A stretch of DNA of 64,000 nucleotides, from the NCBI GenBank assembly GCA_964448045.1, contig CAYUVF010000015.1, positions 9,653-73,652 on the forward strand, written 5' to 3'. Each line of letters starts with the position of its first letter. Position 1 is the stretch's first letter. Shown piece by piece: positions 6,279-13,937 of the stretch. The notes beneath the pieces are model-generated. The model saw only the letters and a program-made list of their open reading frames with translations. It did no database searches and was not told where the DNA came from. Source of the DNA: CAYUVF01 sp964448045. GTDB taxonomy: Bacteria > Bacteroidota > Rhodothermia > Rhodothermales > Salinibacteraceae. Made by a program: the position numbers and the translations under genes.

Positions 6279-8492
6279 ATGGCTCGAAGCCGTCACATCC
6301 CCGAAGCCGTGCGCCGCCGCATCGAATACTTCGCGGGCCAGCAGTGCGCGGAGTGCGGTCGTGAAATCGACGGCGAGCAGCTCCTCCAGCACCTCGATCA
6401 CCGCGTGCCGTTCAGCGCCGGCGGCGAGCACGTCGCCTTCAACCTGGACCCGCTCTGCCACGAGTGCAATTGGGCGAAAAATGACAGCAGTACCGCACGC
6501 ACCGAAAAGATAGAGCGGCTCCGCCAGCGGCGCGCCGGCGCAATCCGCCGGTACTGGCAGGACACGGACGTCAATATCATCGGCAACGAGCAGCTGCGCA
6601 CGCCGCAGGCCGAGGGCTACGTCGCGCTGCGCGACTACTTCGCCGCCGACCGCGCGACGAACCTCCCCGCCATCGCCGTGCTGCCGACGGGCTGCGGCAA
6701 GTCGGGCCTCATCGCCTGCGCGCCCTTCGGCATCGCCACGGGCCGCGTGCTCGTCGTCGCGCCGAATCTTACCATCAAGGACGGATTGGCCGAAGGCACG
6801 CTCTCGGGGCCGAATACCTTCTACCAATTTGCGGACATCCTGCCGGACGGCGTGCCGTTGCCACAGGTCGTCACGCTGGAGCGCGGCCGCGCGAACGAGG
6901 AGGACTGCCTCCGGGCCGACATCGTCGTCACCAACGTCCAGCAGATGCAGGGCTGGCTCTCCCTCTTCCCGCGCGACTTCTTCGATCTGATCATCGTCGA
7001 CGAGGCCCACCACGCGCCGGCCGACTCGTGGCAAAACATCAACGACGCCTTCCCCGACGCGAAGAAAATCTACCTCACGGCCACGCCCTTCCGCGGCGAC
7101 GGCCAGTCGATCCGGGCCGAGTGTGTCTACAGCTACCGCCTGGCCGACGCCATCGCCGCGGGCTACGTCAAGAACCTGATGCGCGTCGACGCCGTGGCGA
7201 CACAGATGACGTTCACCCTCGACGGCGAGACGACCGAGTACACGCGCGACGAGGTGATGGAACTGCGCGCGGAGACGTGGTTCTCGCGCGGCGTCGCGCT
7301 CTCGCCCGTCTGCAACGAAACGATCGTCGACCGCAGCGTGGCTATCCTGCAGGAGAAGCGGCGCCGCGGTACGACACGCCACCAGATCATCGCCGCGGCC
7401 TGCTCGATCCGCCACGCCGAGCAGGTGGCCGCCCTCTACCGGAGCCGTGGCCTCGACGCCACCTTCGTCGCCAGCGACGGGATGACGATGGACGAGCGCG
7501 AACGCCGCATCCGCGACTTCGACCGCGGCCACCTCGACGCCATCGTGCATGTCGGCATCCTGGGCGAAGGCTACGACAACCCCACTATCAGCATTGCCGC
7601 CATCTTCCGCCCGTTCCGCTCCACGGCGCCGTACGCCCAGTTTGTGGGCCGCGCCATCCGCGCCCTGCCCGACGGAACGGACGCTGAAAACATCGCGCAC
7701 GTCGTCACGCACGCCGGCCTCAACCAGGCCGAGCGGTGGACGTATTTCAAGCACGAGGTCGACGAGGCCGCCATCCTCGCGGACATCGACGCGTGGACGG
7801 ATGGGGAAGAGGGAATGGGGAGTAGGGAAGGGAAGAGCAGCGGTGGCAACCGAGCGCCGAGCGATCCGCCGGAGGTGACGCGCGAGACGATCGAGGGGGT
7901 CGACATCGACACGTACCTGCCCGTGAGCGGCGCCGACGCGGAGGAAGCGAAAGAGCGCCTCCAGCAGATGGACGAGATTCTGTCCGACTTGAAGGCAAAG
8001 GGTCTGAATGTGCCAGACGCGGACGCGCTCAAGCAGCAGATCCTGCAGATGAACCAGCCGGTCGGCGCAGGCGATATGCCGCCGCCGTCGAACCGGCCGG
8101 ATCTGGAGCGACAGGCGTACCGGAAAATCCTGAACAACGAGGTGAAGCGCGCCGCGGGTACCGTGCTGCACGCGCTCGGCATCGACGGGAGTGCACGGGA
8201 CCTCGTGGAAGCGGTCGGTAAGGGCGAGGAGCAGAGCAACGTCGAGGTCGTCATCCGCATGCTGCACCGGCGCGTGAACCGGGCAATGGATCGCGACGCT
8301 GGCCCCGACGGCCGCAACGCCTGGCTGCTGGACGAGCTGCGCACTGCCAAGCAGCGCGTGCCTGCGATTCGCGACGGCGTCATCGACGTCATCGAATCCG
8401 CCACGGACTATTCGGGGGATTCCGATGACGAATCTGTGCCGGATGACGCCTGGGAGGACCTCGACGACTTCGACTGGGGTGAGCCGTTCTGA
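6279..8492 (+). CDS. HNH endonuclease - SF2 helicase fusion
   Basis: 737 residues. Residues about 20-65 form a four-Cys HNH nuclease (CAECG, HLDHRVPFSAGG, CHECNWAKN): two CxxC zinc pairs flanking the DH and N catalytic residues. A DEAH-type superfamily 2 helicase follows: Walker A LPTGCGKS near 138, DEAH near 241, LTATPFRGDGQ near 267 and motif VI QFVGRAIRAL near 454. Residues about 508-521 are encoded by a heptad DNA repeat, and the last 200 residues are a helical domain I cannot name. The ATG at 6279 starts right before the HNH. ATP-driven DNA translocation coupled to cutting is the likely biochemistry; defence, repair or a solitary restriction-like role are all possible. No methylase or other defence gene is adjacent. 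Confidence 0.85.
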   Translation: MARSRHIPEAVRRRIEYFAGQQCAECGREIDGEQLLQHLDHRVPFSAGGEHVAFNLDPLCHECNWAKNDSSTARTEKIERLRQRRAGAIRRYWQDTDVNIIGNEQLRTPQAEGYVALRDYFAADRATNLPAIAVLPTGCGKSGLIACAPFGIATGRVLVVAPNLTIKDGLAEGTLSGPNTFYQFADILPDGVPLPQVVTLERGRANEEDCLRADIVVTNVQQMQGWLSLFPRDFFDLIIVDEAHHAPADSWQNINDAFPDAKKIYLTATPFRGDGQSIRAECVYSYRLADAIAAGYVKNLMRVDAVATQMTFTLDGETTEYTRDEVMELRAETWFSRGVALSPVCNETIVDRSVAILQEKRRRGTTRHQIIAAACSIRHAEQVAALYRSRGLDATFVASDGMTMDERERRIRDFDRGHLDAIVHVGILGEGYDNPTISIAAIFRPFRSTAPYAQFVGRAIRALPDGTDAENIAHVVTHAGLNQAERWTYFKHEVDEAAILADIDAWTDGEEGMGSREGKSSGGNRAPSDPPEVTRETIEGVDIDTYLPVSGADAEEAKERLQQMDEILSDLKAKGLNVPDADALKQQILQMNQPVGAGDMPPPSNRPDLERQAYRKILNNEVKRAAGTVLHALGIDGSARDLVEAVGKGEEQSNVEVVIRMLHRRVNRAMDRDAGPDGRNAWLLDELRTAKQRVPAIRDGVIDVIESATDYSGDSDDESVPDDAWEDLDDFDWGEPF
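7800..7838 (+). repeat. Heptad repeat inside the helicase gene
   Basis: Tandem degenerate heptads of GGGAATG type (GATGGGG, AAGAGGG, AATGGGG, AGTAGGG, AAGGGAA) within the reading frame. They encode a Gly/Glu/Ser-rich linker between helicase and C-terminal domain. The sequence contrasts with the surrounding C-rich coding DNA. Confidence 0.65.
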
Positions 8493-8611
8493 CCGTTCGC
8501 TTCGCTGCAATTCACATCGGCGCGTGCTATCGATAGGTACCGTCCGGCCTTCGCGTGTATTGGTGGATAGAACCCGGAGCGAAGCTTTCTCACCAGCACA
8601 AACGGACGGTT

Positions 8612-9127
8612 ATGCGAACGCAACATCACGCATTCACGCGGCATCTCGTGTTCATGGCGTTACTGGCGGTGGCCTTGGTCGTCGGCGCATGCGGCTCGTC
8701 GGGCAGCAACGAAGAGCAAGAGGAAGATGAAAACGGTAACGGTGGCCCCACGACCTTCACGGTGGCGGTGCAGGCGAAGACGGATTCGCACCCCTTCAGC
8801 GGTCAGGGTTTCGATCAGGGCTACGTCGTCGATGGCGAGCAGGGAAAAGAACTCGTCCTCCAGCGGGGCGAAACGTACGAGTTCGAGATGAACAACGTCC
8901 CGTCCCTCCACCCCTTCTACATCACGACGAGCGCCACCGGACAGGGCCAGGGGGAGTACTCGGACGGTGTGCAGAACAACGGCGCCTCGGGGACGCAGAC
9001 GCTCACCTTCACCCCGCCGTCGAGCGCGCCCGATACGCTCTACTACAACTGCGTGAACCACGCCTTTATGGGTGGGCTGATCCGGTTCTCGTCGAGTTCC
9101 GGTGGGGGCGGCGGCCCGGATTACTGA
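8612..9127 (+). CDS. Cupredoxin-like lipoprotein
   Basis: 171 residues from the ATG at 8612. The signal peptide has acceptor Cys near residue 27 (VVGACGSS), so it is a lipoprotein with an acidic linker. The mature domain has a type-1 copper pattern: His100 in LHPFY and C147, H150, M153 in CVNHAFM near the C-terminus, typical of small blue-copper electron carriers. Substrate or partner is not shown; no terminal oxidase or denitrification gene is in view. Its last 7 bp overlap the convergent CPBP-like gene. Confidence 0.8.
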   Translation: MRTQHHAFTRHLVFMALLAVALVVGACGSSGSNEEQEEDENGNGGPTTFTVAVQAKTDSHPFSGQGFDQGYVVDGEQGKELVLQRGETYEFEMNNVPSLHPFYITTSATGQGQGEYSDGVQNNGASGTQTLTFTPPSSAPDTLYYNCVNHAFMGGLIRFSSSSGGGGGPDY

Positions 9128-9933
9128 TTGGCGTCCTCGGCGGGCCCGTGCGGCGGAACGGGCGTGATGCCGAAGCGATCGGCGGCGATGAGCAGCGCGG
9201 TAGTGACGGCGCCCATCGTCAACAGCGGCCACTGCACCTGCATGAACGCGCGCAGCCGGTCGATTTCGTAGAGCGAGGCCGTGACGCCGTAGAGGCCCAT
9301 CAGGCTGTGAAGCACGACGGTGCCGTACACCTCGCGCGCGGCGAAGTAAAACGCGCTCGTCCCGAGGCCCACCCCCGAGAGCAGCAGGATCATGTCGAGC
9401 GAGTTGAAGGGCGGGCTGTGGGCGAGGTGGTAGACGCCGAAGAGGCCGCCCGCGACGAGGGCCGCGCCCGTCAGCGCCACGCGCGGGCCGTACGGGCGCA
9501 ACGCCACGTAACACGTCCCGCCGACGGCCGCCCAGCACACCATCACCTCGGCTGCGCTGACGACGAGCACCTGCGCGAAGCCGTTTAGCACCACCATCGG
9601 ATGCCAGATGGGCGAGGTCTGCACGGCGTACAGGATGAGCCCCAGCACGAGTCCCGCGCCGAGGCTGGCGAGCGTGCGCCGCCCTTCGCGGAAGCCGATC
9701 TCCCAGCGCGTCAGCACACCGCGGGTGTGCAGCCATCGGAGCAGCGCCGTCGCCCCGCCGACACCGATCAGCAGATTCGCGACGACGGCGTAGGTCAGCC
9801 GGTCGAGCGTGGCTTCGGGGCGGAGGAGCGTGCGGATGCGCCCTTCGAGCAGATACGTCGCAGCCGTCCACACGAGGTAGAGCCCCAGCGCCGCGCCGAA
9901 CGCGCGCCACCGGGCAGAGGAGTGCTCATCCAT
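9121..9933 (-). CDS. CPBP-like integral membrane protein
   Basis: 270 residues with about eight membrane segments. The pattern resembles CPBP (Abi) glutamic-type intramembrane proteases: FGVYHLAH corresponds to motif 2 (FxxxH) and VVLHSLMG to motif 3 (HxxxN/G). Motif 1 is degenerate: SAAEVMVCW has one Glu instead of the EExxxR triad, so it may be inactive or only a structural relative. Starts at the ATG at 9933, three bases after the recJ stop in the direction of transcription, so it is probably co-transcribed with recJ. Confidence 0.6.
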   Translation of the reverse strand: MDEHSSARWRAFGAALGLYLVWTAATYLLEGRIRTLLRPEATLDRLTYAVVANLLIGVGGATALLRWLHTRGVLTRWEIGFREGRRTLASLGAGLVLGLILYAVQTSPIWHPMVVLNGFAQVLVVSAAEVMVCWAAVGGTCYVALRPYGPRVALTGAALVAGGLFGVYHLAHSPPFNSLDMILLLSGVGLGTSAFYFAAREVYGTVVLHSLMGLYGVTASLYEIDRLRAFMQVQWPLLTMGAVTTALLIAADRFGITPVPPHGPAEDANQ

Positions 9934-9936
9934 GGG

Positions 9937-11691
9937 TCAATCCGATTCGTCGGCGAAGCGGAGGTCGCGCACTTTGAGCTGAAGGTTCGTCCGGCCGTTC
10001 CACGTGTTTTCTTCCAGCGAAAACAGCAGCTCGAACGGTTGGTCGTTCCGGTAGCTTTGCTGCAGGATGTCCAGCTTATCGCCCATGCCGAAGCCGATTG
10101 CGTCGATCGCCGGGCTGTCGGGCTGGTTGCGCTGGCGGGCGGTAAACTTGAGGTGGCTGCCGTCACTCCCGACGGTGCGCGGCGGCTTGGCGGGAGCAAG
10201 GTTCGTGGCGTGGAAAACGGGCTTGCTGTTTGCCGGCCCGAACGGCCCAAACTGCTTGAGCACGGCCCAGAAGCGGTCGTCCACCGTGCCGATCGTGGCG
10301 AGGTCGAGCGGCGCGTCCACTTTGATGGCGGGCGTCAGCAGCTCTGGGGTGATCTGCTCGCCCACGGCGTCGTCGAAGCGGTCGCGGAAGGCGGCAATCT
10401 GCGACTCGGGCAGCGACAGGCCCGCGGCGTAATCGTGCCCGCCGAACTGGGTGAGCACGTCCTCGCACGATGAGAGCGCGTCGTAGATGTTGACGCCGCG
10501 AATCGAGCGGGCCGAGCCTTTCACTTCGTCGCCGTTGCGGCAGAGCAGGATCGTTGGCTTGTGGAACTCCTCGACGATACGGCTCGCCACAATGCCGATC
10601 ACGCCGAGGTGCCAGTCGGCATCGTAGAGCACCAGCGCGTGGGGCGTGCGCGCGGTAATCTGCCGCTCGGCCTGGGTGCGGGCTGCCTTCAGCGTTTTTT
10701 GGTCGACCTCGCGCCGCTCTTTGTTAAGTGCTTCGATCTCTTGTGCCAGCGCCAGGGCCCGGTCGGCATCCTCGGAAAGGAGCAGGGCGACAGCTTTTTC
10801 GGCGTGCGCCATGCGCCCGGCAGCGTTGATGCGCGGCCCGATCTTGAAGACAACGTCGCCCGTGCTCATGTCGCGGAGGTCGAACTGCGCGGCGCGCGCC
10901 ATCGCCCGGAGGCCAAGGCGCGGCTGTTCTTCGAGCGCACGCAGCCCCTCGCGCAGGAGGAGCCGGTTCTCGCCGCGGAGGGGTACGATGTCGGCCGCAG
11001 TGGCGATGGCCAGCAGATCGAGGTACCGGTACGCCTGCTCTGGCGGTGCGTCCATCCGGTCGAGCGTGGCCTGGACAAGCTTGAAGCCCACGCCGCAGCC
11101 GCACAGCTCGTCAAACGGATAGTCGCAGTCGGCGCGCTTGGGGTTGAGGACGGCCGTGGCGTCGGGCAGCGTGTCCTTCGGTTTATGGTGGTCGCAGATG
11201 ATGAGGTCGAGCCCCTTCGAGCGGGCGTAAGCGGCTTCGTCGTGGGCCGTGATGCCGCAGTCGAGCGCGACGATCAGCGCGGCGTCCTGCTCGGCGGCTT
11301 GGTCGATCCCGCGTTCGCAGAGGCCGTAGCCGTCCTCGTAGCGGTCGGGGATGAAGTAGCTCGCGTCGACGCCGTGGGAGCGGAGGAAATCGGTGAAGAG
11401 CGTGGTGGCGGAGGTGCCGTCGACGTCGTAGTCGCCGTAGACGAGCACGCGCTCGCCCCGGTCGATGGCCTGCGCTACGCGATCGGCGGCGCGCGCCATG
11501 TCCTGCATCTCGAACGGATCGTGCACGTGCTCGCGGCCGGCGCGGAAGAAGTGGCGCGCCTCATCGAAGGTTTCGATGCCCCGGAGCACGAGCGCCCGCG
11601 CCAGCGCCTCGGGTAAGTCATTCAACTCGCGCTGCAGGCGCTGCACCGTTTCGAGATCGTCCACATCGCGATGAATCCAGCGGTAGGTCAT
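9937..11691 (-). CDS. recJ: Single-stranded-DNA exonuclease RecJ
   Basis: 584 residues, family length. 5'-3' ssDNA exonuclease for RecF-pathway recombination, mismatch and base-excision repair. DHH-family motifs in order: VYGDYDVDGTSA (motif I, metal), ALDCGITAHDE, ICDHHKP (DHH), NPKRADCDYPF, then GPRINAAGRMAHAEKAV and GGHDYAAGLSL of the DHHA1 part, with a C-terminal OB-like segment ending LQLKVRDLRFADESD. The ATG start at 11691 is preceded by a 469-bp gap shared with divergent rho. Confidence 0.96.
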   Translation of the reverse strand: MTYRWIHRDVDDLETVQRLQRELNDLPEALARALVLRGIETFDEARHFFRAGREHVHDPFEMQDMARAADRVAQAIDRGERVLVYGDYDVDGTSATTLFTDFLRSHGVDASYFIPDRYEDGYGLCERGIDQAAEQDAALIVALDCGITAHDEAAYARSKGLDLIICDHHKPKDTLPDATAVLNPKRADCDYPFDELCGCGVGFKLVQATLDRMDAPPEQAYRYLDLLAIATAADIVPLRGENRLLLREGLRALEEQPRLGLRAMARAAQFDLRDMSTGDVVFKIGPRINAAGRMAHAEKAVALLLSEDADRALALAQEIEALNKERREVDQKTLKAARTQAERQITARTPHALVLYDADWHLGVIGIVASRIVEEFHKPTILLCRNGDEVKGSARSIRGVNIYDALSSCEDVLTQFGGHDYAAGLSLPESQIAAFRDRFDDAVGEQITPELLTPAIKVDAPLDLATIGTVDDRFWAVLKQFGPFGPANSKPVFHATNLAPAKPPRTVGSDGSHLKFTARQRNQPDSPAIDAIGFGMGDKLDILQQSYRNDQPFELLFSLEENTWNGRTNLQLKVRDLRFADESD

Positions 11692-12160
11692 AAAACAGAG
11701 AGGCTATCGGTCGAGGGGAGAGCGGAGCGATGGAGGAGGAGCACTTCAATGTAATCAATGCGACCCGCACCTCCAACACCATATTTGCGCAGGCGTCGTG
11801 AACAAATGCGCGGGGGTATGCGTGTGCTTAACTGAAATTTCGCTCCTTTCGTACCGGCACGGTAGCGTGCGAAGGACATGTTGGTTTGTTTTTGCGTACT
11901 CATCGGACTTCAATCATCACTTCTGCACTGCCTGAGAGCCCGTCGCTCCCCGATGATCCTCAGTATGCCAGTCTCGAGTGGTCACGGTGCGAAGGGCACT
12001 GCACTACGATGAAGCATCCAACCGTGTGAATCCAACGACCCCCTTCTGTTTCAGTCCGGCACCTGCCTGTGTTGAAAACGCCTCGGCGTGTGCCGTAGTT
12101 GGCCTGCACGTACCCACCCCACCAGTACGGTCTACGCCTCATTATACCGCTCCTGTTTGA
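11692..12160. other. Intergenic region between recJ and rho
   Basis: 469 bp between divergent recJ and rho, so it should hold both promoters and the rho leader. It is clearly less GC-rich than its flanks. I see no convincing RNA element. A 71-codon minus-strand frame (11688-11903) touches the recJ start but has no recognisable features. Confidence 0.6.
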
Positions 12161-13804
12161 ATGAACATCACGACCCTTCAAGATAAGAAGCTGGCCGAGT
12201 TGCAGGATATCGCCCGCGAACTGGGCCTATCCGGATACTCGCGGCTGCGCAAGCAAGACCTCATCTACAAGATTCTGGAGGCGCAGGCACAAGAGGCCGC
12301 GGGCGACAACGGCGGCTCGTCTGCCGCATCGGGTGAGGCCACATCGGAGGACGATGCGGCGTCGAGTGCGGACCGCAGCGCACGGGATACCGATTCCTCG
12401 TCGCGCCGCTCGTCCCGCTCATCCCGCTCGGAGGATCGCTCGGAGGATCGCTCGGAGGATCGCTCGGGTGAGAGCGACACGCGCCAGCGCCGATCCTCCT
12501 CTTCGTCTTCAGGGCGCCGTCCGCGCAGCTCCAGCCGGAGCAGCAGTGGGAGCAGTTCGCGCAGTAGTAGCAGCGGAGACCGCGGCGGATCGCGCAGTCG
12601 ATCGCGCAGCCGCGCCCAGAGCCGCCGCGAGCGCCTCTACGCCGACCGGCCCGACTACATGGCTTCGTACGACAAAAACGAGACGGAGCTGCAGGGCATG
12701 ATCAACAAGGTCGGTATGCTCGAGGTCCTGCCCGACGGTTACGGCTTCCTCCGCTCCGATGAGTACAACTACGAGTCGAGCCCCGACGACATCTACGTTT
12801 CGCCCTCGCAGATCAAGCGCTTTAACCTGCAGGATGGCGACACGGTTAACGGCCGTGTCCGCCCGCCGAAGGAAGGCGAAAAGTTCTTCGCGCTCATTCA
12901 CGTCAACGAGATCAACGGCCGCGAGCCGGGGGCGATGGAGGAGCGCACCGACTTCGAGTACCTCACGCCCATCTACCCGGATGAGCACCTCCGCCTCGAA
13001 ACCGATTCGGACGATTTTAGCACGCGCATCCTCGACCTGTTTGCGCCCATCGGCAAAGGGCAGCGCGGGCTGATCGTCTCGCCGCCGAAGGCCGGAAAGA
13101 CGGTGCTCCTCCAGAAGATTGCCCACGGCATCACGACGAACCATCCGGAGGCCCACTTGCTGGTCCTGCTCGTCGATGAGCGGCCCGAGGAGGTGACCGA
13201 CATGGACCGCAACGTGGATGGCGAAGTCATTTCATCGACGTTCGATAAGGATCCCGAGCGCCACGTTGAGGTGTCCGAGAAGGTGATCTTGAAAGCGAAG
13301 CGCCTCGTCGAGGCCGACCAGGACGTGGTCATTCTGCTCGATTCGATCACGCGGCTGGCGCGGGCGCACAACGCCGTGGCGCCCAGCCAGGGCCGCACGC
13401 TCTCCGGCGGCGTCGAAGCCGGCGCGCTGCGCGGGCCCAAGCGCTTCTTCGGGGCGGCGCGCAACGTCGAAGGCGGCGGCTCGCTCACCATCATCGGGAC
13501 GGCGCTCGTCGATACGGGCAGCCGGATGGATCAGGTCATCTTCGAGGAGTTCAAGGGTACCGGCAACATGGAACTGGTGCTCAACCGCGAGATGGCCGAC
13601 CGCCGCCTGTACCCGGCCATCGATCTCATCGGCAGCGGCACGCGTCGCGAAGAGCTGCTGCTCGAGAAGTCGGCCCTCCGCCGCGTGTGGGTCATCCGCA
13701 AGATTTTAGCCGATATGGAGCCCATCGAGGCGATGGAGTTCCTGCTCGACAAAATGCGCGACACCGACGACAACCCCGAGTTCTTGGCAACCATGAACTC
13801 GTAA
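12161..13804 (+). CDS. rho: Transcription termination factor Rho with Arg/Ser-rich insertion
   Basis: 547 residues, about 130 longer than E. coli Rho. The Rho N-terminal helical domain is residues 1-42 (LAELQDIARELGLSGYSRLRKQDLIYKIL). Residues about 45-165 are a low-complexity, disordered Ser/Arg/Asp-rich insertion. The cold-shock-like RNA-binding domain spans 187-262 (DGYGFLRS, SPSQIKRFNLQDGDTV). The RecA-like ATPase has Walker A PPKAGKTVLLQK near 308-318, VDERPEEVTDM, LDSITRLARAHN and the Q/R-loop part. It is a hexameric RNA-dependent helicase that releases RNA polymerase. A similar disordered insertion drives phase separation of Rho in Bacteroides thetaiotaomicron (known); the same here is inference. 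Confidence 0.97.
   Translation: MNITTLQDKKLAELQDIARELGLSGYSRLRKQDLIYKILEAQAQEAAGDNGGSSAASGEATSEDDAASSADRSARDTDSSSRRSSRSSRSEDRSEDRSEDRSGESDTRQRRSSSSSSGRRPRSSSRSSSGSSSRSSSSGDRGGSRSRSRSRAQSRRERLYADRPDYMASYDKNETELQGMINKVGMLEVLPDGYGFLRSDEYNYESSPDDIYVSPSQIKRFNLQDGDTVNGRVRPPKEGEKFFALIHVNEINGREPGAMEERTDFEYLTPIYPDEHLRLETDSDDFSTRILDLFAPIGKGQRGLIVSPPKAGKTVLLQKIAHGITTNHPEAHLLVLLVDERPEEVTDMDRNVDGEVISSTFDKDPERHVEVSEKVILKAKRLVEADQDVVILLDSITRLARAHNAVAPSQGRTLSGGVEAGALRGPKRFFGAARNVEGGGSLTIIGTALVDTGSRMDQVIFEEFKGTGNMELVLNREMADRRLYPAIDLIGSGTRREELLLEKSALRRVWVIRKILADMEPIEAMEFLLDKMRDTDDNPEFLATMNS
12429..12464 (+). repeat. 12-nt tandem repeat, three copies, in rho
   Basis: CGGAGGATCGCT is repeated three times exactly within the disordered insertion, encoding Glu-Asp-Arg-Ser units. 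In-frame, so expansion or contraction would change only the linker. Confidence 0.9.
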
Positions 13805-13937
13805 CCGAGAGGTATCCGCCGAAGCCGGACGTCCGCCGCACCGTCACCGGAGCGGGTGCGCATCCGGCCCAGCTCGCGCACCGCTTGTCCACCCGAGCCG
13901 GTGCGCCCTGCATCCGCAATAACCACTCACGATTCGT

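Noticed and set aside
6129..8510. Minus-strand open frame continuous with the small exported protein
   Set aside because: Antisense to the HNH-helicase gene; only the part after the Met at 6128 has a signal peptide and plausible sequence.
9121..9933. Active CPBP intramembrane protease
   Set aside because: The EExxxR motif is not conserved (SAAEVMVCW), so only a CPBP-like call is made.
11688..11903. 71-codon minus-strand frame overlapping the recJ start by four bases
   Set aside because: Basic, no domain, different composition from genes nearby; the overlap with recJ is the only argument for it.
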